DNA from: Caballeronia sp. INDeC2
GTDB taxonomy: Bacteria > Pseudomonadota > Gammaproteobacteria > Burkholderiales > Burkholderiaceae
Assembly: GCF_023631325.1 (NCBI RefSeq)
Contig: NZ_JALQDG010000003.1
Location: 806,001-870,000 of the forward strand
Direction: 5' to 3'
Length of the DNA: 64,000 nt
The position numbers were made by a program, and so were the translations under genes. Shown piece after piece: positions 34,831 through 46,312 of the stretch (positions within the stretch are counted from its first letter, which is position 1; the number at the start of each line of letters is the position of its first letter). A model generated the notes under the pieces. The model did not search any database. It was not told the origin of the DNA and saw only the letters and a list, made by a program, of their open reading frames with translations.

Positions 34831-35807
34831 TGGCCATGCGGACGAGCGAGCTCACGCGACTCGTCGATCGTTTCGACGACGTCACGGTCCGCGATCTCGC
34901 GTGGCTGCTTTTCGCGCCTGATCTGCTGCGCGAGGGCGACGTGCCTCTGGCGCATCCGCTCGCCTCGCCGCAAGAGCGTGACGCGACGCTCGATTGGCTC
35001 GCGACGCTCGATGCCGCGCCGCAGCCGCTTCACGATCACGCACGCGATCCCAAGTTCACGCGTCTCGGCATCTACGCCGAGAGCCTCATCCGATTCTTCC
35101 TCTCGCACGGTCCCGCGGCGCGCCTCGTCGCGGCGAACGTGCCGTTGCGGCGCCAGCGGCGCACCATCGGCGAATGCGATTTTCTGCTCGAATCGGCCAA
35201 CGGCGTCCGGCTGCATTGGGAACTGGCGGTGAAGTTCTACCTGCATATCGGTGACGCCGATGCAGCTTGCGCCGTGCGTCTGTCCGACTATGTAGGACCG
35301 AATCTCCAGGACCGCTTCGATCTGAAGCACGCGCGGCTCGTCACGCATCAGCTTGCTTTGACCTCGCGCCCGGAATTCGCCGCGCTCGGCTTCGAAGGGC
35401 CGTGGCGCGCGCAGTTGTTCATCAAGGGGCGGCTCTTCTATCACGGCGTTGGAGACGGCCACGTCGAGCCGGCGCGCGAGATCGGCGCGAGTCATTTGCG
35501 CGGATGGTGGCTGACGGCGTCGGAATGGCGCGAGGCGCGGGCGAACGTATCGGACGATGCACGCGCGTGGGTCGTGCAGCCGCGCATGGCATGGCTCGCG
35601 TCGCGGCGACTCGATGCGACCGCCGCCGCGGCGCTGATCGCGGAATCGGATGCGATCCGCACCCGTCTGGAAACGACCGCCGCGCCGACGATGATCGCCG
35701 CCTATGCGCGCGACGCCGCCGGGCAATGGATCGAGGAATCGCGCGGTTTCATCGTGCCGGACGACTGGCCCGAGCGTGCGCGCGCATTCGCCGCCGCGCC
35801 GCCCTGA
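34830..35807 (+). CDS. DUF1853 family protein, 325 aa
   Basis: A full-length DUF1853 protein: RDLAWLLFAPDLL near residue 21, RLGIYAESLIRFFL near 77, the RRTIGECDFLLES and LHWELAVKFYLH segments near 107-134, and a C-terminal WPERARAF. The central E-x-D...E-x-K arrangement (ECDFLL, WELAVKFYL) resembles a PD-(D/E)XK nuclease core, which is my reading rather than an established function. The ATG overlaps the UDG stop, suggesting a joint role in DNA maintenance. Confidence 0.87.
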   Translation: MAMRTSELTRLVDRFDDVTVRDLAWLLFAPDLLREGDVPLAHPLASPQERDATLDWLATLDAAPQPLHDHARDPKFTRLGIYAESLIRFFLSHGPAARLVAANVPLRRQRRTIGECDFLLESANGVRLHWELAVKFYLHIGDADAACAVRLSDYVGPNLQDRFDLKHARLVTHQLALTSRPEFAALGFEGPWRAQLFIKGRLFYHGVGDGHVEPAREIGASHLRGWWLTASEWREARANVSDDARAWVVQPRMAWLASRRLDATAAAALIAESDAIRTRLETTAAPTMIAAYARDAAGQWIEESRGFIVPDDWPERARAFAAAPP

Positions 35808-36620
35808 TCACCACCAGCGATAAAAGTGATGCACCGGCCCGACGCCATGACCGACGTCGAGCCGCACGCTCGCCTCGATCGCGCCGGTCAGATAGCGCTT
35901 CGCTTCGGCCGTCGCGCTCGCGAGATCGTCGGTTTGCGCAATCAATGCCGCGATCGCCGATGACAGCGTGCAACCCGTTCCGTGCGTATTCTTGAGCGGC
36001 ACGCGCGCGCCGCCGAGCCTGAGCGACCCGCTCGCCTCGATGAGCCAGTCGGGACTATCGGACGACGCGAGATGGCCGCCTTTCATCAGCACGGCCTGCG
36101 CGCCGAGCGTGCACAACGCTTCGCCCTGACGGACCATTGCGTCTTCATCGACGGCGCTTTCGACGCCGAGCAGCGCCGCCGCTTCGGGCAGATTCGGCGT
36201 GACGAGCGTCGCGAGCGGCAGCAATTCGTCGCGCAGCGCGGCGACCGCATCCGCCGCGAGCAGCGCGTGATTGCTCTTCGAAATCATCACGGTATCGAGC
36301 ACCACATGCTTCGGCCGATGACGCTTCAGCGCATCGGCGACCGCGCGCACGATGCCCGCGTTCGCCAGCATGCCGATCTTCACGGCATCGATGCGGATGT
36401 CGTCGAACACTGCGTCGAGCTGCGCGGTGACGAACGCCGGTTCCGGCGCATGAACCGCCGTGACGCCGCGCGTGTTCTGCGCGGTGAGCGCCGTGATGAC
36501 GCTCGCGCCGTACGCGCCGAGTGCGGAGAACGCCTTCAGATCGGCCTGGATGCCCGCGCCGCCGCCCGAGTCGGAGCCTGCGATCGTGAGCACGTTGGGA
36601 ATGGGTTTCGTTGCGGACAT
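35808..36620 (-). CDS. thiD: Hydroxymethylpyrimidine/phosphomethylpyrimidine kinase, 270 aa
   Basis: Ribokinase-fold enzyme that phosphorylates HMP and HMP-P for thiamine synthesis. [17 protein letters not shown] (15-31) is the substrate-binding signature, [13 protein letters not shown] and [15 protein letters not shown] the catalytic/anion-hole segment with Asp. The last gene of thiM-thiE-thiD, seven bases after thiE. Confidence 0.95.
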   Translation of the reverse strand: MSATKPIPNVLTIAGSDSGGGAGIQADLKAFSALGAYGASVITALTAQNTRGVTAVHAPEPAFVTAQLDAVFDDIRIDAVKIGMLANAGIVRAVADALKRHRPKHVVLDTVMISKSNHALLAADAVAALRDELLPLATLVTPNLPEAAALLGVESAVDEDAMVRQGEALCTLGAQAVLMKGGHLASSDSPDWLIEASGSLRLGGARVPLKNTHGTGCTLSSAIAALIAQTDDLASATAEAKRYLTGAIEASVRLDVGHGVGPVHHFYRWW

Positions 36621-36627
36621 ATCGGGA

Positions 36628-37275
36628 TCAGGTTCGGGCGCGCACGATAGTCGCGCGCAATGCCGCGGCTGCTTCGCGCGGGTCGGCGGCCTTGCAGATG
36701 GCCGAGACCACGGCGAGGCCGGCGGGTTTCGCGCGCATCACGTCGGCGGCGTTATGCGCCTGGATGCCGCCGATCGCGACGGTCGGCAAGCGCGTGGCTG
36801 CGCAAATTTCGGCGAGGCCGTCGATGCCGCATGGCGCGGAGGCGTCGGTTTTGGTCGGCGTCGCGTACACCGGACCCGCGCCCAAATAGTCGACGACGCC
36901 CGCGAGCTTTTCCGCGTCCGCGGTTTCGTCGAGATTCGACACCGACAGACCGATCAGCGCATCCGGCCCGAGCAAGCGCCGCGCGGCATCGGCGGGGAGA
37001 TCGCGTTGCCCGATATGCACGCCATCGGCGCCGATGGCCAGCGCGACATCGACATGATCGTTGATGACGAACGGCACGCCGTGCGCACGCGTGATCGGCA
37101 ACAACGCGCGCGCGAGATCGAACCACGCGCGCTTGTGCCATTCGGGCGCGCGAAGCTGCACGATGGTCGCGCCGCCTTCGAGCGCGGCGCGCGCGACGGC
37201 GATCGCGGCATCGTGGCCGCCGCACTGCACGGGATCGAGCACGAGATAGAGCGAGAGATCGAACGAAGCGCGCAT
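36628..37275 (-). CDS. thiE: Thiamine phosphate synthase, 215 aa
   Basis: Joins HMP-PP and thiazole phosphate. Residues [54 protein letters not shown] and the phosphate-binding VAIGGIQ match the TIM-barrel ThiE. Two bases separate it from thiM and seven from thiD. The set ThiM-ThiE-ThiD makes thiamine phosphate from salvaged thiazole and HMP. Confidence 0.95.
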   Translation of the reverse strand: MRASFDLSLYLVLDPVQCGGHDAAIAVARAALEGGATIVQLRAPEWHKRAWFDLARALLPITRAHGVPFVINDHVDVALAIGADGVHIGQRDLPADAARRLLGPDALIGLSVSNLDETADAEKLAGVVDYLGAGPVYATPTKTDASAPCGIDGLAEICAATRLPTVAIGGIQAHNAADVMRAKPAGLAVVSAICKAADPREAAAALRATIVRART

Positions 37276-37277
37276 GA

Positions 37278-38093
37278 TCAGCCGGCGACGATGTCGCGCT
37301 GCACGAGCGTTTTCTCGAACGCTTCGGCGTCGAGCGATGCGAGCCGGTCGAGATACGCGACGGCGAAGCTGCCGGGCAGGGCGGCGTCGCGCGCGGCGAG
37401 TTCGCCCGCAATGGTCGAATACGCGATCGCGGCGACGGTCGCGGCCCAGAACTCGTCGCGATCCGACGCCGTGCCGACGAACGCCGCGACCGTCGCGGAG
37501 AGCGCGCAGCCGACGCCCGTCACGCGCGTCATCAACGGCGTGCCGTTCGACAGCGCGATCACGCGGCGGCCATCGGTCACGTAATCGGTCTCGCCCGTCA
37601 CCGCGACGACCGCATGCGTCTTCAGCGCGAGGACCTGCGCGGCATCGAGCGCGGCGTCGGTGGCGGCGGTGCTGTCGACGCCGCGTCCGCTTGCCGCTCC
37701 CCCCGACAGGCTGATGACCTCAGACGCGTTGCCGCGAATCACGGCGGGCTTCGATTCGAGCAGATCGAGCGCGAACTCGGTGCGAAACGCAAGCGGGCCG
37801 ACCGCGACCGGGTCGAGCACCCACGGTTTTCCTGCGCCGTTGGCGGCATCGACGGCGGCGCGGATCGCGCGGCTCTGCGGCACGTCGAGCGTGCCGAGGT
37901 TGACCGACAGCGCATTGGCTATCGGCGCGAACTCGCCGACTTCCTCGCGCGCGACGACCATCGCCGGGGCGGCGCCGATCGCGAGCAGCACGTTCGCGGT
38001 GAAGTTGGTGACGACGAGATTCGTCAGGCAGTGCACGAGCGGCGCGCGTTTGCGCACGCGATCGACGAACGGGAAGAGGTCGGCGGCGAGCAT
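37278..38093 (-). CDS. thiM: Hydroxyethylthiazole kinase, 271 aa
   Basis: Phosphorylates salvaged hydroxyethylthiazole. Signatures: [20 protein letters not shown] near residue 20, [11 protein letters not shown] near 91, RGNASEV and the nucleophile loop [15 protein letters not shown]. It is the first gene of the thiMED set. Only 35 bp separate it from lplT upstream, too short for a TPP riboswitch, so it is likely transcribed from the lplT promoter or a minimal one. Confidence 0.95.
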   Translation of the reverse strand: MLAADLFPFVDRVRKRAPLVHCLTNLVVTNFTANVLLAIGAAPAMVVAREEVGEFAPIANALSVNLGTLDVPQSRAIRAAVDAANGAGKPWVLDPVAVGPLAFRTEFALDLLESKPAVIRGNASEVISLSGGAASGRGVDSTAATDAALDAAQVLALKTHAVVAVTGETDYVTDGRRVIALSNGTPLMTRVTGVGCALSATVAAFVGTASDRDEFWAATVAAIAYSTIAGELAARDAALPGSFAVAYLDRLASLDAEAFEKTLVQRDIVAG

Positions 38094-38128
38094 GATGAGA
38101 GTCGATCGAAACGAAAGCGCGCGGCGCG

Positions 38129-39436
38129 TCAGTGCCGCGCTTCACCGATCAGCGCGACCGAATCGAACGCGCGCTGATTGGCCTGATGCCGCCGCATCAC
38201 GAAGTACATCATCAGGCAGACGAACGAGCCGAACAGCACGATGACGAACTGGATCGGCATGTCGAGCCACACGAGCACCGCGTAAAGGCACAGCATGACG
38301 AGCACCGAGAGATTCTCGTTGAAGTTCTGCACGGCGATGGAATGCCCAGCGGAAAGCAGCACGTGGCCGCGATGCTGGAGCAATGCGTTCATCGGCACGA
38401 CGAAGAAGCCCGACAGGCCGCCGACGATCATCAGGAACAGATACGCGACCAGCAGATAGCCCGGGAAGTGCATCTTGCCGAAGTAGATGCCCCAGTGCGC
38501 GGGAAAGAGGTGGCGCGTGTAGAACGCCATCAGCATGACGGCGAGGCCCATGACGATGCCGACGGGCAGCACGCTCAGCGAGCGTTTGAGCGGCACGCGC
38601 GCGGCCGCGAGCACCGCGCCCGCCGCGACGCCGACCGCGATCACCGCCTGCAGGATCGCAGCTTGGGAGAGCGTCATGCCGAGCGACACTTCGGCCCATT
38701 TCAGTACGATGAACTGCAGCGTCGCGCCCGCGCCCCAGAAAAGCGTGGTGACTGCGAGCGAAATCTGGCCGAGCTTGTCGCGCCACAGCACGATGAAACA
38801 GTCGGCGAAATCGGTGATGAGCTTGAGCGGCCGCGTCTCCTGCTTCGGATAGCGCGCGCCGGTGTCGGGGATGCGCAGGTTGAACATCGCGGCGACCACG
38901 TACATCAACACGATGACGAGCATCGCGGCCTCGGCGGGCGTGTGGATGCGCGGGATATTCAGCGACAGCAAATGGCTCGCGATATGCGGGCTGATGAGCG
39001 CGCCGCCCATCACCGTGCCGAGGATGATCGAGCCGACGGTCGTGCCTTCGATCCAGCCGTTCGCGGCGACGAGCCGGTCGGCCGGAAGGAGTTCGGTGAG
39101 AATGCCGTATTTCGCAGGCGAGTAGGCGGCGGCGCCGAACCCGACGATGCCGTAGGCAAGCAGCGGATGCGCGCCGAAGAGCATCGTCAGACAGCCGACG
39201 ACCTTGATCGAATTGGTCACGAACATCACGCGGCCCTTGGGCCTGGAATCCGCGAAAGCGCCGACGAAAGCCGCGAGAATCACATACGACAGGACGAAGA
39301 ACAGCTTGAGCAGCGGCGTCATCCAGTTCGGGGCGTGAAGGTCTTTCAGCAGTGCGATGGCAGCGATCAGTAGAGCGTTGTCGGCCAGCGATGAGAAAAA
39401 CTGCGCGGCCATGATGGTGTAAAAACCTTTTTTCAT
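38129..39436 (-). CDS. lplT: Lysophospholipid transporter LplT, 435 aa
   Basis: An MFS protein with about 11-12 hydrophobic helices. The N-terminus MKKGFYTIMAAQFFSSLADN is characteristic of LplT, as is the GKMHFPGYLLVAYLF region. It flips lysophospholipid across the inner membrane for re-acylation by Aas; no aas gene is visible here. I start at the ATG at 39436 rather than the frame opening at 39592. Confidence 0.9.
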   Translation of the reverse strand: MKKGFYTIMAAQFFSSLADNALLIAAIALLKDLHAPNWMTPLLKLFFVLSYVILAAFVGAFADSRPKGRVMFVTNSIKVVGCLTMLFGAHPLLAYGIVGFGAAAYSPAKYGILTELLPADRLVAANGWIEGTTVGSIILGTVMGGALISPHIASHLLSLNIPRIHTPAEAAMLVIVLMYVVAAMFNLRIPDTGARYPKQETRPLKLITDFADCFIVLWRDKLGQISLAVTTLFWGAGATLQFIVLKWAEVSLGMTLSQAAILQAVIAVGVAAGAVLAAARVPLKRSLSVLPVGIVMGLAVMLMAFYTRHLFPAHWGIYFGKMHFPGYLLVAYLFLMIVGGLSGFFVVPMNALLQHRGHVLLSAGHSIAVQNFNENLSVLVMLCLYAVLVWLDMPIQFVIVLFGSFVCLMMYFVMRRHQANQRAFDSVALIGEARH

Positions 39437-39717
39437 CTGATCCGAAGCTTTCCTCACTGCGGGTGATCCGCCCCGAGCGCCTGTCGTGCACGCGGGCTTA
39501 TGCCTTTCGAAATGGGTTGTGCGCACGGCTTTATAACACGAAAATAGGCGCATTCTGACTAGCAGTAATCTCGATCGCGCGAGAAATGACACGTTCGTGC
39601 CTGAGATTCCTCATAAGATACTGATTCGCAAGGCGTCCCGGTCGGAGCAGCGCGACGCGTCCCGCTGACGTATGCTCACCTTTTAGAACGCACTCACTGC
39701 AATTCCACCAAACGCTC

Positions 39718-40788
39718 ATGCCTCGCCCCCTTTCTGCAACGATCCACACCGCCGCACTCGCCAACAACCTCGCCATTGCACGCAAGTACGCGCCGAAATC
39801 CAAGATCTGGGCTGTCGTCAAGGCCAATGCGTATGGCCACGGACTCGCCCGGGCGTTCCCCGGATTGCGCGCGACGGACGGCTTTGGCCTTCTCGACCTC
39901 GAAGAAGCCGCGAAGTTGCGTGAATTGGGCTGGGCGGGGCCGATTCTTTTGCTCGAGGGCTTTTTCCGGCCGACGGACATCGACGTGATCGACCGCTACA
40001 GCCTCACCACGGCGGTGCACTGCGACGAGCAGTTGCGCATGCTGGAAATGGCGCGCCTCTCCAAGCCCATCAACATTCAGTTGAAGATGAACAGCGGCAT
40101 GAACCGCCTCGGCTACACGCCGGAAAAGTTCCGTGCCGCGTGGGAGCGGGCGCGCGCCGTGCAGGGCGTCGGCCAGATCACGCTCATGACCCATTTTTCC
40201 GATGCCGACGGCCCGCGCGGTATCGCGCATCAACTGGAAGCGTTCGAGCGCGGCGCGGAAGGCATTGCGGGCGCGCGCAGCCTGGCGAACTCGGCGGCCG
40301 TGCTGTGGCACCCGGACGCGCATGTCGACTGGGTGCGGCCGGGCATCATGCTGTACGGCGCGTCGCCCTCGGGCCTCACCGCCGATATCGCCGATACGGG
40401 GCTCAAGCCCGCGATGACCTTCCAGTCCGAACTGATCGCCGTGCAGACGGTCAGCGCGGGAAGCAGCATCGGTTACGGCTCGACTTTCACGGCGGGCGCG
40501 CCAATGCGCGTCGGCGTGGTCGCGTGCGGCTATGCGGACGGCTACCCGCGCGTGGCGCCGGAAGGCACCCCCGTGATCGTCGATGGCGTGAGGACGAAGC
40601 TCGTCGGACGCGTGTCGATGGACATGCTGACCGTCGATCTCACGCCGTGCCCGAACGCGGGCATCGGCTCGCGCGTCGAACTGTGGGGCGCCAATCTGCT
40701 GATCGATGACGTCGCCAGCGCGGCGGGCACCATCGGCTATGAACTCATGTGCGCGATCGCGCAGCGCGTCCCGGTGCGCGCGGAGTAA
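39718..40788 (+). CDS. alr: Alanine racemase, 356 aa
   Basis: PLP-dependent conversion of L- to D-alanine for peptidoglycan. The PLP lysine lies in [11 protein letters not shown] near residue 35. The second catalytic Tyr is in SIGYGSTF near 256; [13 protein letters not shown] and [10 protein letters not shown] are conserved C-terminal segments. Normal length. It is upstream of radA by 41 bp and divergent from lplT. Whether it is Alr or DadX cannot be told. Confidence 0.95.
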   Translation: MPRPLSATIHTAALANNLAIARKYAPKSKIWAVVKANAYGHGLARAFPGLRATDGFGLLDLEEAAKLRELGWAGPILLLEGFFRPTDIDVIDRYSLTTAVHCDEQLRMLEMARLSKPINIQLKMNSGMNRLGYTPEKFRAAWERARAVQGVGQITLMTHFSDADGPRGIAHQLEAFERGAEGIAGARSLANSAAVLWHPDAHVDWVRPGIMLYGASPSGLTADIADTGLKPAMTFQSELIAVQTVSAGSSIGYGSTFTAGAPMRVGVVACGYADGYPRVAPEGTPVIVDGVRTKLVGRVSMDMLTVDLTPCPNAGIGSRVELWGANLLIDDVASAAGTIGYELMCAIAQRVPVRAE

Positions 40789-40829
40789 GTCTTTCAGCAC
40801 CGATAACGCAATTCGAATCAAGGCTCTGT

Positions 40830-42215
40830 GTGGCGAAAGCAGCAAAAGCAAAAACGCTCTATACGTGTAGCGAATGCGGCGGACAGTCGCCGAAATGGAC
40901 CGGCCAGTGCGCCGCGTGCGGGGCGTGGAATACGCTGGTGGAATCGGTGGAGCAGGCGGCATCGGCGCATCGCTTTCAGGCGCTCGCGAAGAGTTCGCCG
41001 GTGCGAAAGCTCGCCGATATCGAGGCGTCCGACGTGCCGCGTTTCACGACCGGTGTCGGCGAATTCGACCGCGTTCTGGGCGGCGGGCTGGTTCCGGGCG
41101 GCGTGGTGCTGATCGGCGGCGATCCAGGCATCGGCAAATCTACGCTGCTGTTGCAATCGCTCGCCGAGATTGCGCGCGAACGGCCTGCGCTCTATGTGAG
41201 CGGCGAGGAATCCGGCGCGCAGATCGCATTGCGCGCGCAGCGGCTCGGGTTGATCGGCGAAGCGAGCGCGGCGGGCGATCTTGGGCTGCTGGCGGAAATC
41301 CAGCTTGAAAAGATCCAGGCGACCATCGACGAGCAACGGCCCGAAGTCGCCGTGATCGACTCCATCCAGACCATCTATTCGGAGGCGCTGACGTCTGCGC
41401 CCGGCTCGGTCGCGCAGGTGCGCGAGTGCGCGGCGCAACTGACGCGCATCGCCAAGCAGACGGGCACGTCGATCATCATGGTCGGCCACGTGACGAAGGA
41501 GGGCAGTCTCGCGGGGCCGCGCGTGCTCGAACATATCGTCGATACCGTGCTGTATTTCGAGGGCGACACGCATTCGTCGTTCAGGCTCGTGCGCGCGTTC
41601 AAGAACCGATTCGGCGCGGTCAACGAACTCGGCGTTTTCGCGATGACGGAAAAGGGCTTGCGCGGCGTCGCGAATCCGTCGGCGCTGTTCCTTTCGCAAC
41701 ACGAGCAGAGCGTGCCGGGTTCGTGCGTCCTCGTGACGCAGGAAGGCTCGCGGCCGCTTCTCGTCGAAGTGCAGGCGCTGGTCGATACCGCGCACGTGCC
41801 CAATCCGCGCCGGCTCGCGGTCGGTCTGGAGCAGAACCGGCTGGCGCTGCTGCTGGCCGTGCTGCACAGGCACGCGGGCATCGCGTGTTTCGATCAGGAC
41901 GTGTTCCTGAACGCGGTCGGCGGCGTGAAGATCACCGAGCCCGCCGCCGATCTGGCCGTGCTGCTCGCCATTCACTCGTCGATGCGCAACAAGCCGCTGC
42001 CCAAGGGCCTCATCACGTTCGGCGAAGTGGGGCTGGCGGGGGAGATTCGGCCTTCGCCGCGCGGTCAGGACCGTCTGAAGGAAGCCGCCAAGCTCGGTTT
42101 CTCGATGGCGCTGATTCCGAAGGCGAACGCGCCGAAGCAGGCGATCGACGGTCTGAAGGTGATCGCGGTGGACCGCATCGAGGAAGCCATCGACCGGGTT
42201 CGCGATCTCGAATGA
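40830..42215 (+). CDS. radA: DNA repair protein RadA, 461 aa
   Basis: A RecA-like branch-migration ATPase. The N-terminal zinc finger has C13, C16, C27 and C30 (CSECG...CAACG). Walker A is GGDPGIGKST near 98, the KNRFG motif appears in FKNRFGAVNEL near 255, and a Lon-like C-terminal domain (VGLEQNRLALLLAVLHRH) follows. The start is GTG at 40830 with AAGG just upstream; the in-frame extension to 40749 overlaps alr. Confidence 0.95.
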   Translation: MAKAAKAKTLYTCSECGGQSPKWTGQCAACGAWNTLVESVEQAASAHRFQALAKSSPVRKLADIEASDVPRFTTGVGEFDRVLGGGLVPGGVVLIGGDPGIGKSTLLLQSLAEIARERPALYVSGEESGAQIALRAQRLGLIGEASAAGDLGLLAEIQLEKIQATIDEQRPEVAVIDSIQTIYSEALTSAPGSVAQVRECAAQLTRIAKQTGTSIIMVGHVTKEGSLAGPRVLEHIVDTVLYFEGDTHSSFRLVRAFKNRFGAVNELGVFAMTEKGLRGVANPSALFLSQHEQSVPGSCVLVTQEGSRPLLVEVQALVDTAHVPNPRRLAVGLEQNRLALLLAVLHRHAGIACFDQDVFLNAVGGVKITEPAADLAVLLAIHSSMRNKPLPKGLITFGEVGLAGEIRPSPRGQDRLKEAAKLGFSMALIPKANAPKQAIDGLKVIAVDRIEEAIDRVRDLE

Positions 42216-42390
42216 CGGGCTGATCGGACCCTTCGTAACGGGGCGTAAGAATACGGTTGCGCAATGTAACCCAAGCGACGCGCGGTTTTTCTATCCTTAC
42301 GGAGCTACCTCATTGGGGTAAGTTCGCGGCCAACTTCACTAAGAGCAGCGCAAGAAGCGAAGTGGCCCGAAGGATCGAGAGGACCACGCA

Positions 42391-42654
42391 TTGAAACACG
42401 TCAAATCAACCCGGCCGCAGCCCGCGTTCCATCTGCGCGGCTGCCGCGTCTCCGCGCCGCTTCAGCAGCCTTGGGGAAGCGGCTGCCGGATCGTCGAATG
42501 GATCGACGAGCAAGGGCAGATCTCGCGCCGCGTCGTTGCGGCCGATATCACCGAGGACGAGGTCGTCGCGACCATTCGCCAGCATGTGACGGGGCGCAAG
42601 CACGTACTCGTCGACGACGAGCACCAGCCGCGCCAGGTCTTGCCCCGGCGCTAG
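42391..42654 (+). CDS. DUF2866-like small protein, 87 aa
   Basis: A small basic protein with a segment FHLRGCRVSAPLQQPWG followed by RIVEWIDEQGQISRRVVAAD and a helix EDEVVATIRQHV. This matches my recollection of DUF2866, a family limited to Burkholderiaceae, but I could not verify the assignment. AGAGGA lies about seven bases before the ATG-equivalent. It is flanked by radA and a convergent CoA-transferase. Function is unknown. Confidence 0.65.
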   Translation: MKHVKSTRPQPAFHLRGCRVSAPLQQPWGSGCRIVEWIDEQGQISRRVVAADITEDEVVATIRQHVTGRKHVLVDDEHQPRQVLPRR

Positions 42655-42666
42655 CCTTTGCGCATT

Positions 42667-43692
42667 TCAGCTTTCGTAGCCGCGAAAGAGCGGATGCACC
42701 GCAGCTTCGGCGGGCGTGAGCACGGGCGCGACGCAGCAGTCGAGCGGCTCAAGCAGCGTCATCCATTCGTCGCGGGTGCGTTCGCGAAAGCGCGCGGCAA
42801 GCTGCGCCGACAATTCCGCCGCGTCCGCGCCGCCTATCGCCTGGCCGAGGCTCCAGTGCCGCCTCGCCCAATCGGGGCAGCCGAGCGCTTCGCACAAGGT
42901 CTGCCAAAATTTCAGCTCCAGCGCGCCGACCGCGACGAAGCGGTCATCGCGCGTGCGATACACGTCGTAACAGGGCGCGCCGCCGTTCAGCAGGCCCGCG
43001 CCGGCGCGCGTCGATCCTTCGTTCGTGTTGGCGAGCGCGATATGCGCCATCACGTTGTGCGCGTGCGTCGCGTGGGTCATTGACACATTCAGGCAACGCC
43101 CTTCGCCGCCACGCGCGACCTGCCACGCCGCCGCGAGTATTTCCATGACGGCCGAAAGCGCCCCGCCGAGCAGATCCGCCAGCTGAAAGTTCGGTGCGAC
43201 GGGCGTGCCGTCGCGCGTCGCGAGCTGATCGAGCACGCCCGCATAAGCGATGTAATTCAGATCGTGACCGGCCTTTTGCGCGAACGGGCCGTCGCTGCCG
43301 AAACCCGTGATCGCGCAATAGATGAGCTTCGGATTCGCCTCGCGCAATACGTCGTAGCCGACGCCCAGCCGTGCCATCACCGAAGGACGGAAGCTTTCGA
43401 CCAGCACATCCGCGTCGCGCGCGAGTTCGATCAGCTTCGCGCGGCCTTCGTCCGTCTTGAGATCGAGCGTGAGCTGCCGCTTGCCGCGATTGACGATGCG
43501 ATAGAACGCGCTCGGCGTGCCGGTTCGCCGGTCGGCGTCGGTTTGCAGCATCGTGCGCGCGTAATCGCCTTCGCCCGGCGGCTCGATCTTGAGCACGTCG
43601 GCGCCGAGTTCAGCGAGCCGCAAGGTGGCGACGGGGCCGGGAAGCAGCCGCGTCAGATCGAGCACGCGCAGGCCGGTGAGAGAAGGCGTCAA
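42667..43692 (-). CDS. CaiB/BaiF family CoA-transferase or alpha-methylacyl-CoA racemase, 341 aa
   Basis: A class III CoA-transferase family protein: GLRVLDLTRLLPGPVATLRL at the N-terminus, KQLTLDLKTDEGRAKL-like region near 75, AGHDLNYIAYAGVL near 140 and FQLADLLGGAL near 170. The GHD and AD pairs correspond to the His/Asp residues that catalyse proton exchange in alpha-methylacyl-CoA racemase, so racemase activity is as likely as CoA transfer. No ATG fits; I use TTG at 43692 with GGAG ten bases upstream, because any earlier start would lie inside the ABC-F gene. Stops 16 bp past the preceding gene. Confidence 0.82.
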   Translation of the reverse strand: MTPSLTGLRVLDLTRLLPGPVATLRLAELGADVLKIEPPGEGDYARTMLQTDADRRTGTPSAFYRIVNRGKRQLTLDLKTDEGRAKLIELARDADVLVESFRPSVMARLGVGYDVLREANPKLIYCAITGFGSDGPFAQKAGHDLNYIAYAGVLDQLATRDGTPVAPNFQLADLLGGALSAVMEILAAAWQVARGGEGRCLNVSMTHATHAHNVMAHIALANTNEGSTRAGAGLLNGGAPCYDVYRTRDDRFVAVGALELKFWQTLCEALGCPDWARRHWSLGQAIGGADAAELSAQLAARFRERTRDEWMTLLEPLDCCVAPVLTPAEAAVHPLFRGYES

Positions 43693-43708
43693 GATCGTCG
43701 ATCTCCGG

Positions 43709-45649
<1,941 letters not shown>

Positions 45650-45807
45650 GTAGAGAGGGCGGCGAAAAGGGCGCGGCTTTGAGGGAAAGCGCTATTTTAG
45701 ACCGGACCGGTTGCGGGGCAGGGGTCGTCCGTTCGGCCGATGGCGGATGAACGCGCGCCGGGTTAGCATCGCCTTTCACTCACCGGTTTCATTTCGCGGA
45801 GCACGCC

Positions 45808-46299
45808 ATGAGCGCAGCCAACGAAGGCATCTACGGCTTCTCGGCCGAAACACTCGACGGCGCGACCGTCGGTCTCGACACCTACCGCGACAAAGTGCTG
45901 CTCATCGTGAATACGGCGAGCGAATGCGGTTTCACCCCGCAGTACAAAGGTTTGCAGGAGGTCTACCAGCACTTTGCGTCGCGCGGTTTCGAGGTGCTTG
46001 GTTTTCCGTGCAACCAGTTCGGCAAGCAGGAACCGGGCGACGCCGGGCAGATTGGCGCTTTCTGCGAGAAGAACTACGGCGTCACGTTTCCGATGTTCGC
46101 CAAGATCGACGTGAACGGCGCGAACGCGCATCCGCTTTACAAGTATCTGAAGGACAAGGAGCCCGGTTTGCTCGGGATCGAGGCGATCAAGTGGAACTTC
46201 ACGAAGTTCCTGGTCGACCGGAGAGGGAATGTCGTCAAGCGTTACGCGCCGCAGACGAAGCCGGAGTCGATCACCGACGACATCGAGAAGCTGCTCTGA
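45808..46299 (+). CDS. Glutathione peroxidase (thiol peroxidase type), 163 aa
   Basis: The peroxidatic Cys40 is in TASECGFTPQYKGL; the partner Gln is in GFPCNQFGKQEPG and the Trp in KWNFTKFLV. Cys rather than selenocysteine suggests a thioredoxin-dependent peroxidase despite the family name. The cytosolic length is normal. It is followed 13 bp away by the convergent cls gene. Confidence 0.93.
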   Translation: MSAANEGIYGFSAETLDGATVGLDTYRDKVLLIVNTASECGFTPQYKGLQEVYQHFASRGFEVLGFPCNQFGKQEPGDAGQIGAFCEKNYGVTFPMFAKIDVNGANAHPLYKYLKDKEPGLLGIEAIKWNFTKFLVDRRGNVVKRYAPQTKPESITDDIEKLL

Positions 46300-46312
46300 G
46301 CGTCGGGCGCGT

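Noticed and set aside
38094..38128. TPP riboswitch before thiM
   Set aside because: Only 35 bp are available and no conserved THI-box sequence is present.
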